Shown: positions 26,800 through 38,832 of the stretch, in pieces | Position numbering within the stretch: the first letter of the stretch is position 1 | How the letters are laid out: every line of letters begins with the position of its first letter | DNA from: Brevibacillus daliensis | GTDB taxonomy: Bacteria > Bacillota > Bacilli > Brevibacillales > Brevibacillaceae | DNA: 64,000 nt | Assembly: GCF_021245735.1 (NCBI RefSeq) | Contig: NZ_JAJISB010000010.1 | Span: 124,001-188,000, forward strand | Direction: 5' to 3' | Notes under the pieces: model-generated | What the model was told of the DNA's origin: nothing | Seen by the model: the letters and a program-made list of their open reading frames with translations, nothing else | The model's database searches: none | Program-made: the position numbers and the translations under genes

Positions 26800-27285
26800 A
26801 TGAGAATAAAATATCTGCTTCTATGTATCTCAGCTTTATTTTGCCTCATGGTAACTACCGCATGTTCCACTACCACACCTACAACAGATATGGGCGAACT
26901 ATATAGCCTTGCTTTAGATGCCTACATGCCTATTGATGAAGGCCTAAATGACGGAATTGAATATATCGCAATTGATATGAGCAATTTTGTTGACCTTGAT
27001 CAGGGGGATAAAGAACAAATTCTAAAGCATTTTGAAAAATTTAATGTGGAAGTTATGGAAGCAACACTTGAACAGCTAAAAACGAAAGGATTATATGATC
27101 CAGAGACAGGTTCATTGGATGGTTTATTATTACGAGTTGAGAATACAGAAATACACGGGAATAAAATGATTGTGGACGGCTCTAAATATAGATCTGGTGA
27201 CGGAGCTATTGGCTTAAAAGTCGTTGTAGTAAACAAAGAAGGTTCATGGCAGGTTGTCAATGCTGTCAGTACCTGGATCAGTTAA
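26800..27285 (+). CDS. Putative lipoprotein of unknown function
   Basis: 161 residues. The N-terminus is a lipoprotein signal peptide: MRIKYLLLCISALFCLMVTTAC, with the lipid-modified Cys at residue 22. The mature part is acidic and soluble (ALDAYMPIDEGLNDGIEYIAIDMSN ...), and ends in a β-rich VVVNKEGSWQVVNAVSTWIS segment. Family not recognised. The ATG at 26800 lies 7 nt after AGGGGG; an ATG at 26794 would be too close. It is separated from the upstream XRE gene by a terminator, yet could be its target, as exported proteins near PlcR-like regulators often are. Confidence 0.75.
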   Translation: MRIKYLLLCISALFCLMVTTACSTTTPTTDMGELYSLALDAYMPIDEGLNDGIEYIAIDMSNFVDLDQGDKEQILKHFEKFNVEVMEATLEQLKTKGLYDPETGSLDGLLLRVENTEIHGNKMIVDGSKYRSGDGAIGLKVVVVNKEGSWQVVNAVSTWIS

Positions 27286-27292
27286 TGATTGT

Positions 27293-27327
27293 AAAGGATG
27301 ATCAAAGATATTTTGGTCATCCTTTTT
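27293..27327 (+). terminator. Terminator after the lipoprotein gene
   Basis: Stem AAAGGATGA/TCATCCTTT followed by TTTTTT. Confidence 0.8.
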
Positions 27328-27449
27328 TCACCCAATAATTTTAGGAAGTTAAGTAGTAGGCTTACTTTAGAGTTTCTATTGTCTAGTATTAGGGATGGAA
27401 TAGAGTTATATTTTTGGGGTTTTGGTTTTGGTTTTTCCATACAACCATT

Positions 27450-27636
27450 AGCAGAAGAAGCATATTTTTTGGCAAAAACCTTTAAGGTCCAACCTAGCTA
27501 CATAACAAAACGTGCGGAATAAAAAGTGCAACCCATAAAATACTGCGTAGCATCTCATCCTTCGTATTATTAGGTCAGCCACTGCTCCCTTGCGGGACCT
27601 TAACGAGTTTACAGCCAAAAAATATGCTTCTTCTGC
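27450..27636. repeat. Module B hairpin repeat, copy 1
   Basis: 187 bp with 23-bp perfect inverted ends (27451-27473 with 27614-27636). Related to 42626-42833 and 59838-60045. Inside are the shared segments AAAAAGTGCAAC, GCGTAGCAT and CCCTTGCGGGACCTTAACGAG. The inner second stem has decayed in this copy. No module A precedes it. It fills most of the 27286-27696 spacer between convergent genes. Confidence 0.8.
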
Positions 27637-27654
27637 ATACCCACTATAAACAAA

Positions 27655-27679
27655 GCCCCCTGAGCTACTTACAGGGGGC
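27655..27679 (-). terminator. Terminator after pruA
   Basis: Perfect 8-bp stem GCCCCCTG/CAGGGGGC, followed on the minus strand by TTTGTTTAT; 18 bp beyond the pruA stop. Confidence 0.8.
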
Positions 27680-27696
27680 AGTAAACAAAACCTAAA

Positions 27697-29244
27697 TTAC
27701 AGCAACTCTGAAACTAATTTAGCTTGTGTGAACAGTAGCAAATAATCTGGTCCACCTGCTTTTGAATCTGTACCAGACATATTAAATCCACCAAAAGGAT
27801 GAACCCCTACCAATGCACCTGTACACTTACGATTAAAATACAAATTACCTACGTGGAACTCTTCACGCGCCTTTTCCAGGTGAGCGCGGTTACGGCTGAA
27901 TACGGAACCAGTCAAACCATACTCGGTGTTGTTCGCAATCGTGAGCGCATGATCAAAATCGTCAGCTTTACAGAAGGCAACAACTGGACCAAAAATTTCT
28001 TCCTGCATCAGACGTGCATCTTCTTTTACATCAGCAAAAACGGTAGGCATGATGAAATATCCTTCTTCAGGACCTTTCACACCACCTGCAACCAATTTAC
28101 CTTCTTCTTTTCCGATCTCAATATATTCCATTACTTTATTGTAAGCTTTCTCATCAATAACTGGTCCTGTATAGAACTCATTTTTCGCAATGTTACCCAC
28201 AGTTAATTTCTTTGTTTGCTCCACTACTTTAGCAAGTACTTCATCATATACTTCCTGATGAACAATAGCACGGGAGCAAGCAGAGCATTTTTGTCCGGAG
28301 AATCCGAATGCTGAAGCTGTAATCGCAGAAGCTGCCAGATCAAGATCAGCATCCTTATCTACCACAATGGAATCCTTGCCACCCATTTCAGCAATGAGGC
28401 GCTTCATCCATTTTTGACCTTTGCGTGGTTTAGCAGCTAGTTCATTGATGCGAAGTCCTACATCGCGGGAACCTGTGAAAGAGATGAATCTAGTAAGCGG
28501 ATGCTCAACCAGATAGTCTCCAATTTCTGCGCCACTTCCTGGTACGAAGTTAACAACCCCGGCAGGAACCCCGGCTTCTTCTAACATTTCCATGAACTTA
28601 GCAGCAATAACCGGCGTTGTAGAAGCTGGTTTTAACACAACTGTATTTCCTGCTACCAATGCTGCTGTCGTCATCCCTGCCATAATAGCAAGTGGGAAGT
28701 TCCACGGCGGAATTACAATTCCCACACCTAGAGGTACATACGTCAATTCATTATCCTCTGTTGGGATACGAGTTAAAGGCTGTCGTTGACCTAACTGATC
28801 CATCTGTCTGCCGTAATATTCCATAAAGTCAATTGCTTCGGCTGTATCTGCGTCTGCCTCAGCCCAGCTTTTACCTGATTCTTTTACTAACCATGCAGAG
28901 AATTCATGCTTGCTTCTGCGCATTAGAGCGGCAGCTTTGTATAAATAACGGGAACGAGCTTGCGGTGCGACATGCTTCCATGTTTCAAAGGTTTCAGCAG
29001 CGACCTGAATTGCCTTTTCCGCTAACTCTTGATCAGCTTGTGATACAATCCCGATACATTCATCTTTTTGAGACGGATTATATGATTTACTTTTTTTCTC
29101 AGTTGTAATATGCTCTCCACCAATGATTAGTGCGTATTCTTCCCCTAATTGACTTTCAACTTTATCCAGGGCTCTCTGGAAATCTTCTTTATTTTCTGGC
29201 ACATTAAAATTTACGAATGGTTCATTTTTGAATTCTACTTGCAC
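27697..29244 (-). CDS. pruA: L-glutamate gamma-semialdehyde (1-pyrroline-5-carboxylate) dehydrogenase
   Basis: 515 residues, typical of the Gram-positive RocA/PruA type. Landmarks: [13 protein letters not shown] (substrate/NAD+ pocket), FTGSRDVG (NAD+ binding), AEMGGKDS (general-base Glu), and the catalytic Cys in [13 protein letters not shown]. It oxidises glutamate semialdehyde to glutamate with NAD+, the last step of proline and arginine catabolism. GTG at 29244 with GGAGG upstream is the start. A sigma-54-type promoter at 29298-29314 fits the SigL/RocR control known for B. subtilis rocA. No proline dehydrogenase or roc genes are in the window. Confidence 0.95.
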   Translation of the reverse strand: MQVEFKNEPFVNFNVPENKEDFQRALDKVESQLGEEYALIIGGEHITTEKKSKSYNPSQKDECIGIVSQADQELAEKAIQVAAETFETWKHVAPQARSRYLYKAAALMRRSKHEFSAWLVKESGKSWAEADADTAEAIDFMEYYGRQMDQLGQRQPLTRIPTEDNELTYVPLGVGIVIPPWNFPLAIMAGMTTAALVAGNTVVLKPASTTPVIAAKFMEMLEEAGVPAGVVNFVPGSGAEIGDYLVEHPLTRFISFTGSRDVGLRINELAAKPRKGQKWMKRLIAEMGGKDSIVVDKDADLDLAASAITASAFGFSGQKCSACSRAIVHQEVYDEVLAKVVEQTKKLTVGNIAKNEFYTGPVIDEKAYNKVMEYIEIGKEEGKLVAGGVKGPEEGYFIMPTVFADVKEDARLMQEEIFGPVVAFCKADDFDHALTIANNTEYGLTGSVFSRNRAHLEKAREEFHVGNLYFNRKCTGALVGVHPFGGFNMSGTDSKAGGPDYLLLFTQAKLVSELL

Positions 29245-29297
29245 GTTATTCGCCTCCTCTATTTTTCACCTAACTTAATTTGCCTATACATACTTTT

Positions 29298-29314
29298 ATG
29301 CAAGTTATGTACCA
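29298..29314 (-). promoter_or_regulatory. Sigma-54 (SigL)-type promoter of pruA
   Basis: Minus strand TGGTACATAACTTGCAT: GG and GC are separated by exactly 10 bases as required for -24/-12 elements (consensus TGGCAC-N5-TTGCA, one mismatch). It lies about 55 bp upstream of the pruA start. No enhancer-binding regulator gene is nearby. Confidence 0.65.
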
Positions 29315-29365
29315 GAGAATCAAGGAAATAGAAAAATGGAGATAGTATCCTACTTCAGTGGTGAA

Positions 29366-29565
29366 AACCAGCTTCTCTTTTCACCCCTCGCTAAAATTCT
29401 TCGCCCCACTGGGGGTTGGACTGTCCGCTCCGCACTATTCATCGGGGAAGCTCAAAACGATGTATTCACTGTAAGTTGCTCTCGTTTCGCTTCTTATTCC
29501 CGATGAATAATGCTCCGCTGAGTTGGGCTTCACCAAGACGCTCCGTATGAAAAGAGAAGCTGGTT
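29366..29565. repeat. Module A hairpin repeat, copy 1
   Basis: 200 bp with an 18-bp perfect inverted terminal repeat (outer AACCAGCTTCTC). A second internal inverted pair, ATTCATCGGG with CCCGATGAAT, brackets the centre. Related to 42371-42570 and 59710-59797. It sits between camS and pruA in a 507-bp gene-free spacer. Confidence 0.85.
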
Positions 29566-29640
29566 TTTTCATGCTTTTGGTTTTGTTTCTAGTTTGTTAA
29601 CCACCTGAAGTCCTTGGCAGAAGAACCACTGCAGTAGTCA
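29566..29640. repeat. Vestige of module B following module A copy 1
   Basis: The linker after module A resembles the other A-B linkers, and a short GGCAGAAGAA stretch recalls the module B left arm, but the rest of the module is gone. Weak similarity. Confidence 0.35.
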
Positions 29641-29675
29641 TTAAAAAAACTTTTATACATTGAAAACCACAAAAA

Positions 29676-29709
29676 AACACAGGTTAAACAAATATGTTCA
29701 ACCTGTGTT
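29676..29709 (-). terminator. Terminator after camS
   Basis: Stem AACACAGGTT/AACCTGTGTT extended by AAAC/GTTC-like pairing; minus-strand T run follows. Confidence 0.75.
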
Positions 29710-29751
29710 CAAAACACCTATGCAATTCTGTACACTGTACAACAACTACGA

Positions 29752-30828
29752 TCAGTTGCGGTAAACGTGTATATAAGGCTTTCCACCGTCGGAAGGACGC
29801 ACATAGATTGCTAGTGGACGCTGAATCGACTGAACATAAAAGTTAATATGAACCTTTTCCGAGAATTGATCTTCAAGCGCTTTTGCCATTAGTTGGGTAA
29901 ACTGAATAACAGCGGTCCTGGAATCATACTCTGCGGTTGCTGTAATGGTCAGTTCCGTCAGTTCGCCATTATTAAAACGACCCGTACCTGTCATTCCAAT
30001 ATACTCTCCGAATACAGCTTGTGCTTGCTCAATAATCTTGTCAAATTGGAGCGATATCTGCGGGTCCTTCTTATACGCCTTATCGCTTGGGAACAGAAAA
30101 AATCCCTCACTTATCGGCTGCCACTTGGATACACTGCTCTCATTCGCATTCACTGTTCCCGTCATAATAAAGTTACCGGGGACCATAGTAGAGTTAGGCT
30201 CTGGAACCTGATACAGAGCTACTACAATTGGCACTTGAGGATTATCAGCTTTTACTTTAGCAACGATTTTCGCTGCTAACTGCTGACCCTTTGCGCGAAG
30301 CTCATCAACCGTCAAGCGTTTCTCACCAGATGCATCCTGTTGGACCGGTGATAACGAGAGACCTATAACCATACCGGCTAATGACTGGTCTTTTTTATGC
30401 AAATAATTATGTTCCAATACATTCACTAGTAACTTGTTCGTCTTATCCGGATTTAGCCCCTCCGGATTTTTCTTTTCCCACGCTAGCCAGTTTGTAACCT
30501 GTTCTCGTGAAATTCTCTGACCTTCCTGGAAAAGATAATCATCAGGAGAGAACGTTTCCTGGGCAATTTCCATCATACCGAATTCCAGATGACTGAAATC
30601 CATAATATATCTTCCAGAATTCAGCATACCACGCGTATTGTTTTGTAGATAAGGAATAGGCCCTCCGAAATAATTTTCATCAACATCTAGGATGGACGAA
30701 ATTTCAGGAGCGACCGGGTTTCCCTTCTCCTTTTCACCACTCGGTAGCCATGAGCATGCTGACAAAAGCAACGAACAGGAAAGAACAACTGCGAGAAGCT
30801 GTCCCAGTTTCATTTTGTTAGGTATCAT
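29752..30828 (-). CDS. camS: CamS family sex pheromone-like lipoprotein
   Basis: 358 residues (B. subtilis YerH equivalent). The lipoprotein signal peptide is MIPNKMKLGQLLAVVLSCSL with the lipobox LLSAC. The CamS domain follows, with the IDENYFGGPI-like start (VDENYFGGPIPYLQNNTRG) and conserved regions up to the C-terminus. In enterococci the signal peptide of CamS homologues yields the cAM373 pheromone; the mature protein's function is unknown. ATG at 30828 has AAGGAG 6 nt upstream. It belongs to the pcrB-pcrA-ligA-camS cluster, here separated from ligA by one extra lipoprotein gene. Confidence 0.9.
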   Translation of the reverse strand: MIPNKMKLGQLLAVVLSCSLLLSACSWLPSGEKEKGNPVAPEISSILDVDENYFGGPIPYLQNNTRGMLNSGRYIMDFSHLEFGMMEIAQETFSPDDYLFQEGQRISREQVTNWLAWEKKNPEGLNPDKTNKLLVNVLEHNYLHKKDQSLAGMVIGLSLSPVQQDASGEKRLTVDELRAKGQQLAAKIVAKVKADNPQVPIVVALYQVPEPNSTMVPGNFIMTGTVNANESSVSKWQPISEGFFLFPSDKAYKKDPQISLQFDKIIEQAQAVFGEYIGMTGTGRFNNGELTELTITATAEYDSRTAVIQFTQLMAKALEDQFSEKVHINFYVQSIQRPLAIYVRPSDGGKPYIHVYRN

Positions 30829-30848
30829 TTCTAACTCCTTACTTATTT

Positions 30849-31787
30849 CTACTCCCACTTCTTCCATGAATTCTTACTGTACACATAGATCTGAGCAGAT
30901 TCTCCCATTGCAATCAGTGGATACTCTTTTGAACCATAGGAAATATGAATAAACTTTTCTGGTAGCTCATCTGAAAATACTTCCCATTCTCTTCCGTTTT
31001 TTTCTAGGATCGCAATATCTGTTGCAGCGTATAATTGATCATTCTCTTTATCGGAAGCAATGGAGTAAACATGGGAGTCTGTTCCAACCGGAATGCTCTG
31101 CCATTCTACATCATCTTGTTTAGCCATTAGAAGCTCATCCTGTGTAAGTACATATAAAGACATGTCCTCAAGTGAGTAGTCCATATCATAGCCTTCTGTT
31201 GCTGGTAAAGGAAGCTCCATTGTCCAGTTGAGACCACCATCTTCAGACATGTAGACACCTTCTTTATTCACCAGTCCATACAGAAGGGTTTTCCCCTTGA
31301 TCTCGGCACCTATTAGAGACTGCATCTCAAAGCCTTTGGATAAACCATTCGTAATATCACTCCAGGTTTTCCCTCCATCTCTTGATACCTTGCAAAGGCC
31401 TAAACCTCCTGCATAGATAGTATCAGTACTCTTCGGGTCAAACCAGAGTGTTTTTACAATGCTATTTTCCAGATCTGGAGAAACAACTCCCCACAACCCC
31501 TGGTTGGCAGAGGCAAATACTCCTGCGTGAGTTGAGAGCCACATATGTTGATTGCCAGGTGTTAGGGCAATGGCATTAACATTGCCCCCTTTTTCCAGCA
31601 CATCCTGATAAGTTAATTCTCCCGTAATCTGTGCCAGTTTTACCTCTTGTTTGCCCTTCTGTTGTTGTTCTTTTTGATTAGTGGCAGCCTCTATTGACTC
31701 TTGTTTTGTAGGGCTAGTGCTGCAACTGCTTACTAAGAGTAATACTCCCACTGTTAAGCCTATTTTTGTAAGCGTGAAGATCTTCAT
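30849..31787 (-). CDS. β-propeller (BNR/sortilin-like) lipoprotein
   Basis: 312 residues with a lipoprotein signal peptide (lipobox VSSC, Cys about residue 22). The mature protein contains BNR/sialidase-like repeats: VSRDGGKTWSDI and MSEDGGLNWTMEL match the SxDGGxxW Asp-box. It is therefore a β-propeller anchored on the outer face of the membrane; its ligand is unknown. ATG at 31787 follows GAGGTG at 8 nt. It lies 20 bp before camS and 72 bp after ligA, so it probably belongs to the same transcription unit. Confidence 0.8.
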   Translation of the reverse strand: MKIFTLTKIGLTVGVLLLVSSCSTSPTKQESIEAATNQKEQQQKGKQEVKLAQITGELTYQDVLEKGGNVNAIALTPGNQHMWLSTHAGVFASANQGLWGVVSPDLENSIVKTLWFDPKSTDTIYAGGLGLCKVSRDGGKTWSDITNGLSKGFEMQSLIGAEIKGKTLLYGLVNKEGVYMSEDGGLNWTMELPLPATEGYDMDYSLEDMSLYVLTQDELLMAKQDDVEWQSIPVGTDSHVYSIASDKENDQLYAATDIAILEKNGREWEVFSDELPEKFIHISYGSKEYPLIAMGESAQIYVYSKNSWKKWE

Positions 31788-31859
31788 TCTTTTCACACCT
31801 CATTTACTTGCTACCAAGGTAACAGATTTGGCACCATCCAATCTGCTTTTACCTCTCTA

Positions 31860-33893
<2,034 letters not shown>

Positions 33894-36284
33894 CTACGCC
33901 TTTTCAATTGGTGCAAATTTTGCCAACAGCTTCTTAATCCCGACCGGGCTGGCAAAAGCAATGTCTAATTCTGTATTGTCTCCTGCACCTTTTACGCTTA
34001 CTACCATGCCTGTACCCCATTTTCCATGCTTAGCCTTGTCGCCTACTTTCCAATCTGCACTGGCAGAAGCACCATGAGTTGGCAATTTACCAGACTGATT
34101 CAAAGAGCGGAATGCACTTGGTTGCATAGATACTGTGGACTCCGTAGGTTTCGGAGACCTTGTAAAGGCACCACCAGATTTATTGGATGCACCGAAGCTA
34201 CGTCCACCACCTTGTCCAAAGGCACTCTCGGCACCACCACGCGATGCACCAAAACTGCTTCTGCCAGAACCAAATCTACTTGATTCATTGGTGCTACCCC
34301 AACCGTTAGAAGATGTGTTCTCTCCTGCATCCCCCTCCAACAATTCCGCTGGAACTTCCGAAAAAAAGCGTGAAGCCATATTCATGTTGGTACGACCAAA
34401 CAAGGTACGCATGCGAGCACGTGTCAGATACAGCTTCTCTTCCGCACGTGTAATCCCTACATAGGCTAGGCGACGCTCTTCTTCCATTTCTGTATCATCG
34501 TATATGGACCTGCTATGTGGAAACACGCCTTCTTCCATACCCACAAGGAAAACTACAGGGAACTCCAGACCCTTGGCACTATGCAAAGTCATCAATACAA
34601 CTTGCCCTTCATCTGGAACCTGCTCCTGCTCTCCGTCGTTACCAAGCGAGTCAATGTCAGCCACCAACGCAAGGTCGGTTAGGAAAGCAAGCAATGTTTT
34701 ATCCTCACTCTTTTTCTCGAACTCTTGGGTTACGGAAAGAAACTCCTCGATGTTCTCCAGTCTTGCTGCTGCCTCCAAGGATTTGTCCTCTTTTAAGGAT
34801 TCTCTGTAACCCGAACGCTTCAAGATTTCCTCTACCAATTCAGTAACACTGAGATAATCAACCATCTGAATGATATTATTCATCATCTCAGCAAACGCCA
34901 TAATGGCATTGGTGGCACGTGCCGGTAATCCCATATACGCAACATCCTGTACAGCTTTATATAGGGAAATACCATGTCCATTCGCGTATGCTTGCATTTT
35001 CTCGACAGTAGCGTCACCGATATTACGTTTAGGTACATTAATAATTCGGGCTAAGCTGATATCGTCATCCGGGTTAGAAATAAGACGTAGGTAGGCAAGG
35101 ACGTCCTTAATCTCTTTGCGATCGTAGAACTTCGTCCCCCCGACGATGGTATATGGAATGGTCGATTTGACCAACACATCCTCCATTACACGGGACTGTG
35201 CATTCGTCCGGTAAAGGATGGCAAATTTATCGTAGCTTTTATATGTTTTCAGTTGTTCTCTGATTGTATCCACAACAAAATAAGCTTCATCATGCTCGGA
35301 ATCTGCCTGGAAACAGTAAATCTTCTCGCCCTCATTTTTATTGGTCCACAGATTTTTTTCCTTACGATTCCGATTGTTTTTAATGACATGGTTAGCCGCA
35401 TCTAAAATCGTTTTGGTAGAGCGATAGTTTTGCTCCAGTTTAATCAACTTGGCATTGGGATATTCCTTTTCAAAGTTAAGAATGATGGAAATATCAGCAC
35501 CACGCCATTTATAGATACTCTGGTCAGCATCCCCCACACAGCAAATATTCTTATGTCGATCTGCCAGCATGCTGATTAACATGTACTGAGCTCTGTTGGT
35601 ATCCTGATACTCATCCACGTGGATATATTGGAATTTGCGCTGATAAAACTCAAGTACTTCCGGGACCTCTTTAAACAGACGAATGGTAGTCATGATCAGA
35701 TCGTCAAAATCCAAAGAGTGATTCCCCTTCAGTTTCTTCTGGTACAATTCGTACATTTGCGCTACAACACTTTGAAATGGATCGCCTGCTTGTTCTCTGT
35801 AACGCTTTGGATCGATCAGTTCATTTTTCGCCCCACTGATCGCGCTCAGGATTGAGCGAGGTTCAAATTTTTTCACATCTATATTACATTCCTTCATGCA
35901 TTGCTTCACTACACTAAGCTGGTCACCTGCATCCAGAATGGTAAAGTTACGGTTAATGTTAATGCGATCACTATCTCTTCTTAGGATACGAACACACAAG
36001 GAGTGAAAAGTTGATATCCAGATATCGTCCGCTCCTGCATCCTTTCCCACCAATCTCCCTACACGAGACTTCATTTCACGGGCAGCCTTGTTGGTAAAAG
36101 TAATCGCCAGAATACTCCAAGGAAACACCTGCTTGTACCCCACCAAATAAGCGATGCGCTGCGTAAGCACACGTGTTTTACCACTACCTGCCCCTGCGAG
36201 AATAAGTACAGGCCCTTCCGTCGTTTCCGCTGCCTGTTTCTGTTCAGGGTTTAGTCCCGCAAAGAATTTATCCTGAGTTGACAT
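33894..36284 (-). CDS. pcrA: ATP-dependent DNA helicase PcrA (UvrD family)
   Basis: 796 residues. Superfamily 1 motifs are intact: Q motif LNPEQKQAA, Walker [10 protein letters not shown] (K36), [30 protein letters not shown] and [14 protein letters not shown]-like motif V ([13 protein letters not shown]). The last 150 residues hold a Gly/Ser-rich linker ([14 protein letters not shown]...) and a C-terminal [18 protein letters not shown] Tudor-like domain that contacts RNA polymerase. PcrA unwinds DNA 3'-5' in repair and replication-transcription conflicts. ATG at 36284 has AAAGGTGG 8 nt upstream; a 38-residue extension to 36398 looks non-coding. Between pcrB and ligA. Confidence 0.98.
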   Translation of the reverse strand: MSTQDKFFAGLNPEQKQAAETTEGPVLILAGAGSGKTRVLTQRIAYLVGYKQVFPWSILAITFTNKAAREMKSRVGRLVGKDAGADDIWISTFHSLCVRILRRDSDRININRNFTILDAGDQLSVVKQCMKECNIDVKKFEPRSILSAISGAKNELIDPKRYREQAGDPFQSVVAQMYELYQKKLKGNHSLDFDDLIMTTIRLFKEVPEVLEFYQRKFQYIHVDEYQDTNRAQYMLISMLADRHKNICCVGDADQSIYKWRGADISIILNFEKEYPNAKLIKLEQNYRSTKTILDAANHVIKNNRNRKEKNLWTNKNEGEKIYCFQADSEHDEAYFVVDTIREQLKTYKSYDKFAILYRTNAQSRVMEDVLVKSTIPYTIVGGTKFYDRKEIKDVLAYLRLISNPDDDISLARIINVPKRNIGDATVEKMQAYANGHGISLYKAVQDVAYMGLPARATNAIMAFAEMMNNIIQMVDYLSVTELVEEILKRSGYRESLKEDKSLEAAARLENIEEFLSVTQEFEKKSEDKTLLAFLTDLALVADIDSLGNDGEQEQVPDEGQVVLMTLHSAKGLEFPVVFLVGMEEGVFPHSRSIYDDTEMEEERRLAYVGITRAEEKLYLTRARMRTLFGRTNMNMASRFFSEVPAELLEGDAGENTSSNGWGSTNESSRFGSGRSSFGASRGGAESAFGQGGGRSFGASNKSGGAFTRSPKPTESTVSMQPSAFRSLNQSGKLPTHGASASADWKVGDKAKHGKWGTGMVVSVKGAGDNTELDIAFASPVGIKKLLAKFAPIEKA

Positions 36285-36459
36285 TACATAAGCCACCTTT
36301 CCACTTGCTTTCGTACTCCTGTTGGATTCTTTCCTTTTTCTATCGATCAAAGGAAAGCATATGTTCCTATTTTGGCATATCTTAGCGGATGATGCCACTA
36401 ACTCTTTTTAGAAAAAATGTCCTGCTTGCCTCTCCCTTTTACCAAGCATGAGAGCAATA

Positions 36460-36489
36460 AAACTCCTTGGCAGTCTGCACAAGGAGTTT
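36460..36489 (-). terminator. Hairpin between pcrB and pcrA
   Basis: Perfect 10-bp stem AAACTCCTTG/CAAGGAGTTT, 29 bp after the pcrB stop, so pcrB and pcrA may be partly uncoupled transcriptionally. A modest T run follows on the minus strand. Confidence 0.6.
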
Positions 36490-36517
36490 ATACATGTTTT
36501 TGTCCAATAGACATTCG

Positions 36518-37216
36518 TCATTTTTTATTCGTATTCTTCACAGCTTCTACCGTAGAAAGTGCAGCATTACTATCATCATAGATAATATTACCTACAACAA
36601 CTGTATCAGCAATTTCAGCCATTTCTTTTGCCTGAGATGGACTGGTTATTCCACCACCATAGAAAAGGTGAGCTCCATCCATGGCACGCATACAAGCGCG
36701 AACGATTTCTGGTTCACCAAACGAACCACTATATTCCACATAAAAGATAGGGAGACGACACAGCTTGGTAGCCGTATGTGCATATGCACGAGCTTCCTCA
36801 GGAGAAGTGATCTGTTTAGCCTGAGTAACTTCAGCAACCGACGAATCGGGATTGCACACCAGATAACCTTCCGCTACGATCTCTTCCCAAGGGATATAAC
36901 TACCAAAAGATTGAATCGCAGCTACATGCGGAGCAAAGATTACATTGGGATTGCCTGCATTCAACACAATAGGGACAAAATAGCTGTCAAAACCGGGTAC
37001 AATCGCCTGTAGATTTGAAACTTCCAAAACGCATGGTACCGCATATCTTCTAACCCTCGACATTAGTTCCAAGGTATTATCGTATGTAACCCCGAGCGTT
37101 CCACCTACAATGATGGCATCCGTGCCAGATTCACAAATACGCTCTAGTTGTTCTTCCTCTATCGGTTTATCCGGGTCCAGTTTGAAAGTATGTCTCCAGT
37201 TGCTAAAATCAATCAC
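36518..37216 (-). CDS. pcrB: Heptaprenylglyceryl phosphate synthase
   Basis: 232 residues forming a TIM barrel. Phosphate- and prenyl-binding motifs are visible: KLDPDKP at the N-terminus, GGTLGVT, YVEYSGSFG and the C-terminal YGGGITSPSQA and VVVGNIIYDD. PcrB condenses glycerol-1-phosphate with heptaprenyl diphosphate, making an archaeal-like ether lipid found in Bacillales. GTG at 37216 has GGAGGT upstream. It lies 14 bp after yerC and precedes pcrA, as in B. subtilis. Confidence 0.96.
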   Translation of the reverse strand: MIDFSNWRHTFKLDPDKPIEEEQLERICESGTDAIIVGGTLGVTYDNTLELMSRVRRYAVPCVLEVSNLQAIVPGFDSYFVPIVLNAGNPNVIFAPHVAAIQSFGSYIPWEEIVAEGYLVCNPDSSVAEVTQAKQITSPEEARAYAHTATKLCRLPIFYVEYSGSFGEPEIVRACMRAMDGAHLFYGGGITSPSQAKEMAEIADTVVVGNIIYDDSNAALSTVEAVKNTNKK

Positions 37217-37230
37217 AATGATACCTCCAC

Positions 37231-37521
37231 TTATTTTCCAATCCGATCAAGCGCCAGTGTATAACCGTCATTTCCATAGTTAAGGCAACGCTTCACTCTG
37301 GAAATAGTAGCTGTACTTGCTCCAGTTTCTGACTCGATGTGGTTATAGGTATACCCTTTACGAAGCATACGTGCTACTTCCAAGCGCTGAGCCAGTGACT
37401 GCATTTCATTTACCGTGCATAGATCGTCAAAAAATTTATAGCATTCTTCTATGTCTTGTAAGGATAAAATTGCTTCAAATAACTGCTCGATCCCTTTACC
37501 TTTTAATTTTTCCAATTGCAT
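37231..37521 (-). CDS. yerC: YerC/YecD family TrpR-like DNA-binding protein
   Basis: 96 residues with the TrpR-superfamily HTH: NEMQSLAQRLEVARMLRKGYTYNHIESETGASTATISRVKRCL. YerC proteins are conserved at this position next to pcrB; the regulated genes are not firmly known. The start ATG at 37521 follows a GGGGTGATCTT RBS region. Likely first gene of the yerC-pcrB unit. Confidence 0.93.
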   Translation of the reverse strand: MQLEKLKGKGIEQLFEAILSLQDIEECYKFFDDLCTVNEMQSLAQRLEVARMLRKGYTYNHIESETGASTATISRVKRCLNYGNDGYTLALDRIGK

Positions 37522-37645
37522 ATAAGATCACCCCGCGATCATTATGAGACCTTTTTTCCTCTGTAAAGTTTTTAAGTGTTAAAGTCCTCTATTTATGATA
37601 GTGCATTATATGTATACGCGCAACACAAAAAGCTTGTTGTAGCAC

Positions 37646-38680
37646 CTATTGAAATTTCAAATGAGCATCAAAACTAGGCGAATTAGGGACTATATTAATC
37701 CAGGTATTACCTGGTAATAATGGGATTTCCTGCGTTAAAGCAATATCTTCATACGCACGAATTATTCCATTTATACGAGCCCATTTGATTGGTTTAGCTT
37801 TCCCCTGTTGGAACAAATATCCGTCTCCAGGTCCTGTAACGTCTACATCTCTTCTTCCCTCGGCATCCAAAACCTGATGCTTGGTAGCAATAACCATCAA
37901 ATTGGTTACTTCCAATTGCTTATCTGTCTCCAGATCGTTATGAGGCTTTCCTTCTGTAAAGCGGAGATATTTCTTTTTATCTGGGTCATACTCATAGTGC
38001 AAAGAGTACAACTTATGCAATTCTATATTTACTAAATCTGCTGGCTGTCCTTCTGTTATCACTGTGTCCTCAGCCAAAAACGGAAAATAGGGAAGTTCTG
38101 ATTTCATTCGCATTTGCTTGTCCTGCATTGCCGTATTCATATTTTCCATGCTTGTATATACGTTATGTGGCGCTTTTCTCGACTTATCTCTCCAGAAATA
38201 AGAACTGTTGCTGATCTCATTAATATCATCATCAGCTCCAGCTAAAATTTGAAGGGCATCAGGACTACCCCCAACATGGGAGAGCACAGCATCAAATCCT
38301 CTGCCAAGTTTAATAAAATAGGGACGGATACTACGGACTGGACCAATTTTATTAGGTTGATTGGATTGAAAAACAGCTAAAAATCTGGTGATCTCTCCCT
38401 CAGACAAGACCTCAATAACCATATCGGCGTCTTGAAGTCCTGATTGTGGTCTAGCTTTTGGATGATTATTAATCATCGCCATTACGGGACGATTCGTAAG
38501 TTGTTCACTCATCGGTAAGCCTGTAAGTGGTGCTTTAAAGGCAGCAGGTTTTTCTTGAGCAGGTTCTGTTATGGGCGGATTAGGATTTGATGGTTGTTGT
38601 GGCTCGGAATTAGAATTACATGCGGTCAAAATACTGGCAGTGGCTAGGATAGTTAGTACGGTGGTCCACATTTTTTTCAT
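37646..38680 (-). CDS. yerB: DUF3048 lipoprotein (YerB)
   Basis: 344 residues. Lipoprotein signal peptide MKKMWTTVLTILATASIL with lipobox LTAC (Cys 21), a Pro-rich linker, then two DUF3048 domains (PLTGLPMSEQLTNRPVMAMINNHPKARPQSG ... and the C-terminal RINGIIRAYEDIAL). YerB is membrane-anchored, of unknown function, and accompanies yerC-pcrB across Bacillales. It lies 124 bp upstream of yerC and is divergent from the two-component system at 38833. Confidence 0.92.
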   Translation of the reverse strand: MKKMWTTVLTILATASILTACNSNSEPQQPSNPNPPITEPAQEKPAAFKAPLTGLPMSEQLTNRPVMAMINNHPKARPQSGLQDADMVIEVLSEGEITRFLAVFQSNQPNKIGPVRSIRPYFIKLGRGFDAVLSHVGGSPDALQILAGADDDINEISNSSYFWRDKSRKAPHNVYTSMENMNTAMQDKQMRMKSELPYFPFLAEDTVITEGQPADLVNIELHKLYSLHYEYDPDKKKYLRFTEGKPHNDLETDKQLEVTNLMVIATKHQVLDAEGRRDVDVTGPGDGYLFQQGKAKPIKWARINGIIRAYEDIALTQEIPLLPGNTWINIVPNSPSFDAHLKFQ

Positions 38681-38832
38681 AGGTGTACCCCTTTCTTTTC
38701 AGTACCCTTCTTTTTCTACCAGTCTCCTTCCGTTTCCTGCCACAACTTTCCCACATTCCTTATATCTTGTTGCCACAAGTTTTTTTATAAGCTGTGATAC
38801 TATGAATTATAGAATGGAAAGGAGTAAGAAAA

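Noticed and set aside
26709-26906. Possible secreted signalling-peptide gene after the XRE regulator
   Set aside because: It starts within the regulator's terminator, has no RBS and overlaps the lipoprotein gene in another frame.
27298-27522. 74-codon plus-strand ORF
   Set aside because: Begins in a terminator and runs into module B repeat sequence; not coding.
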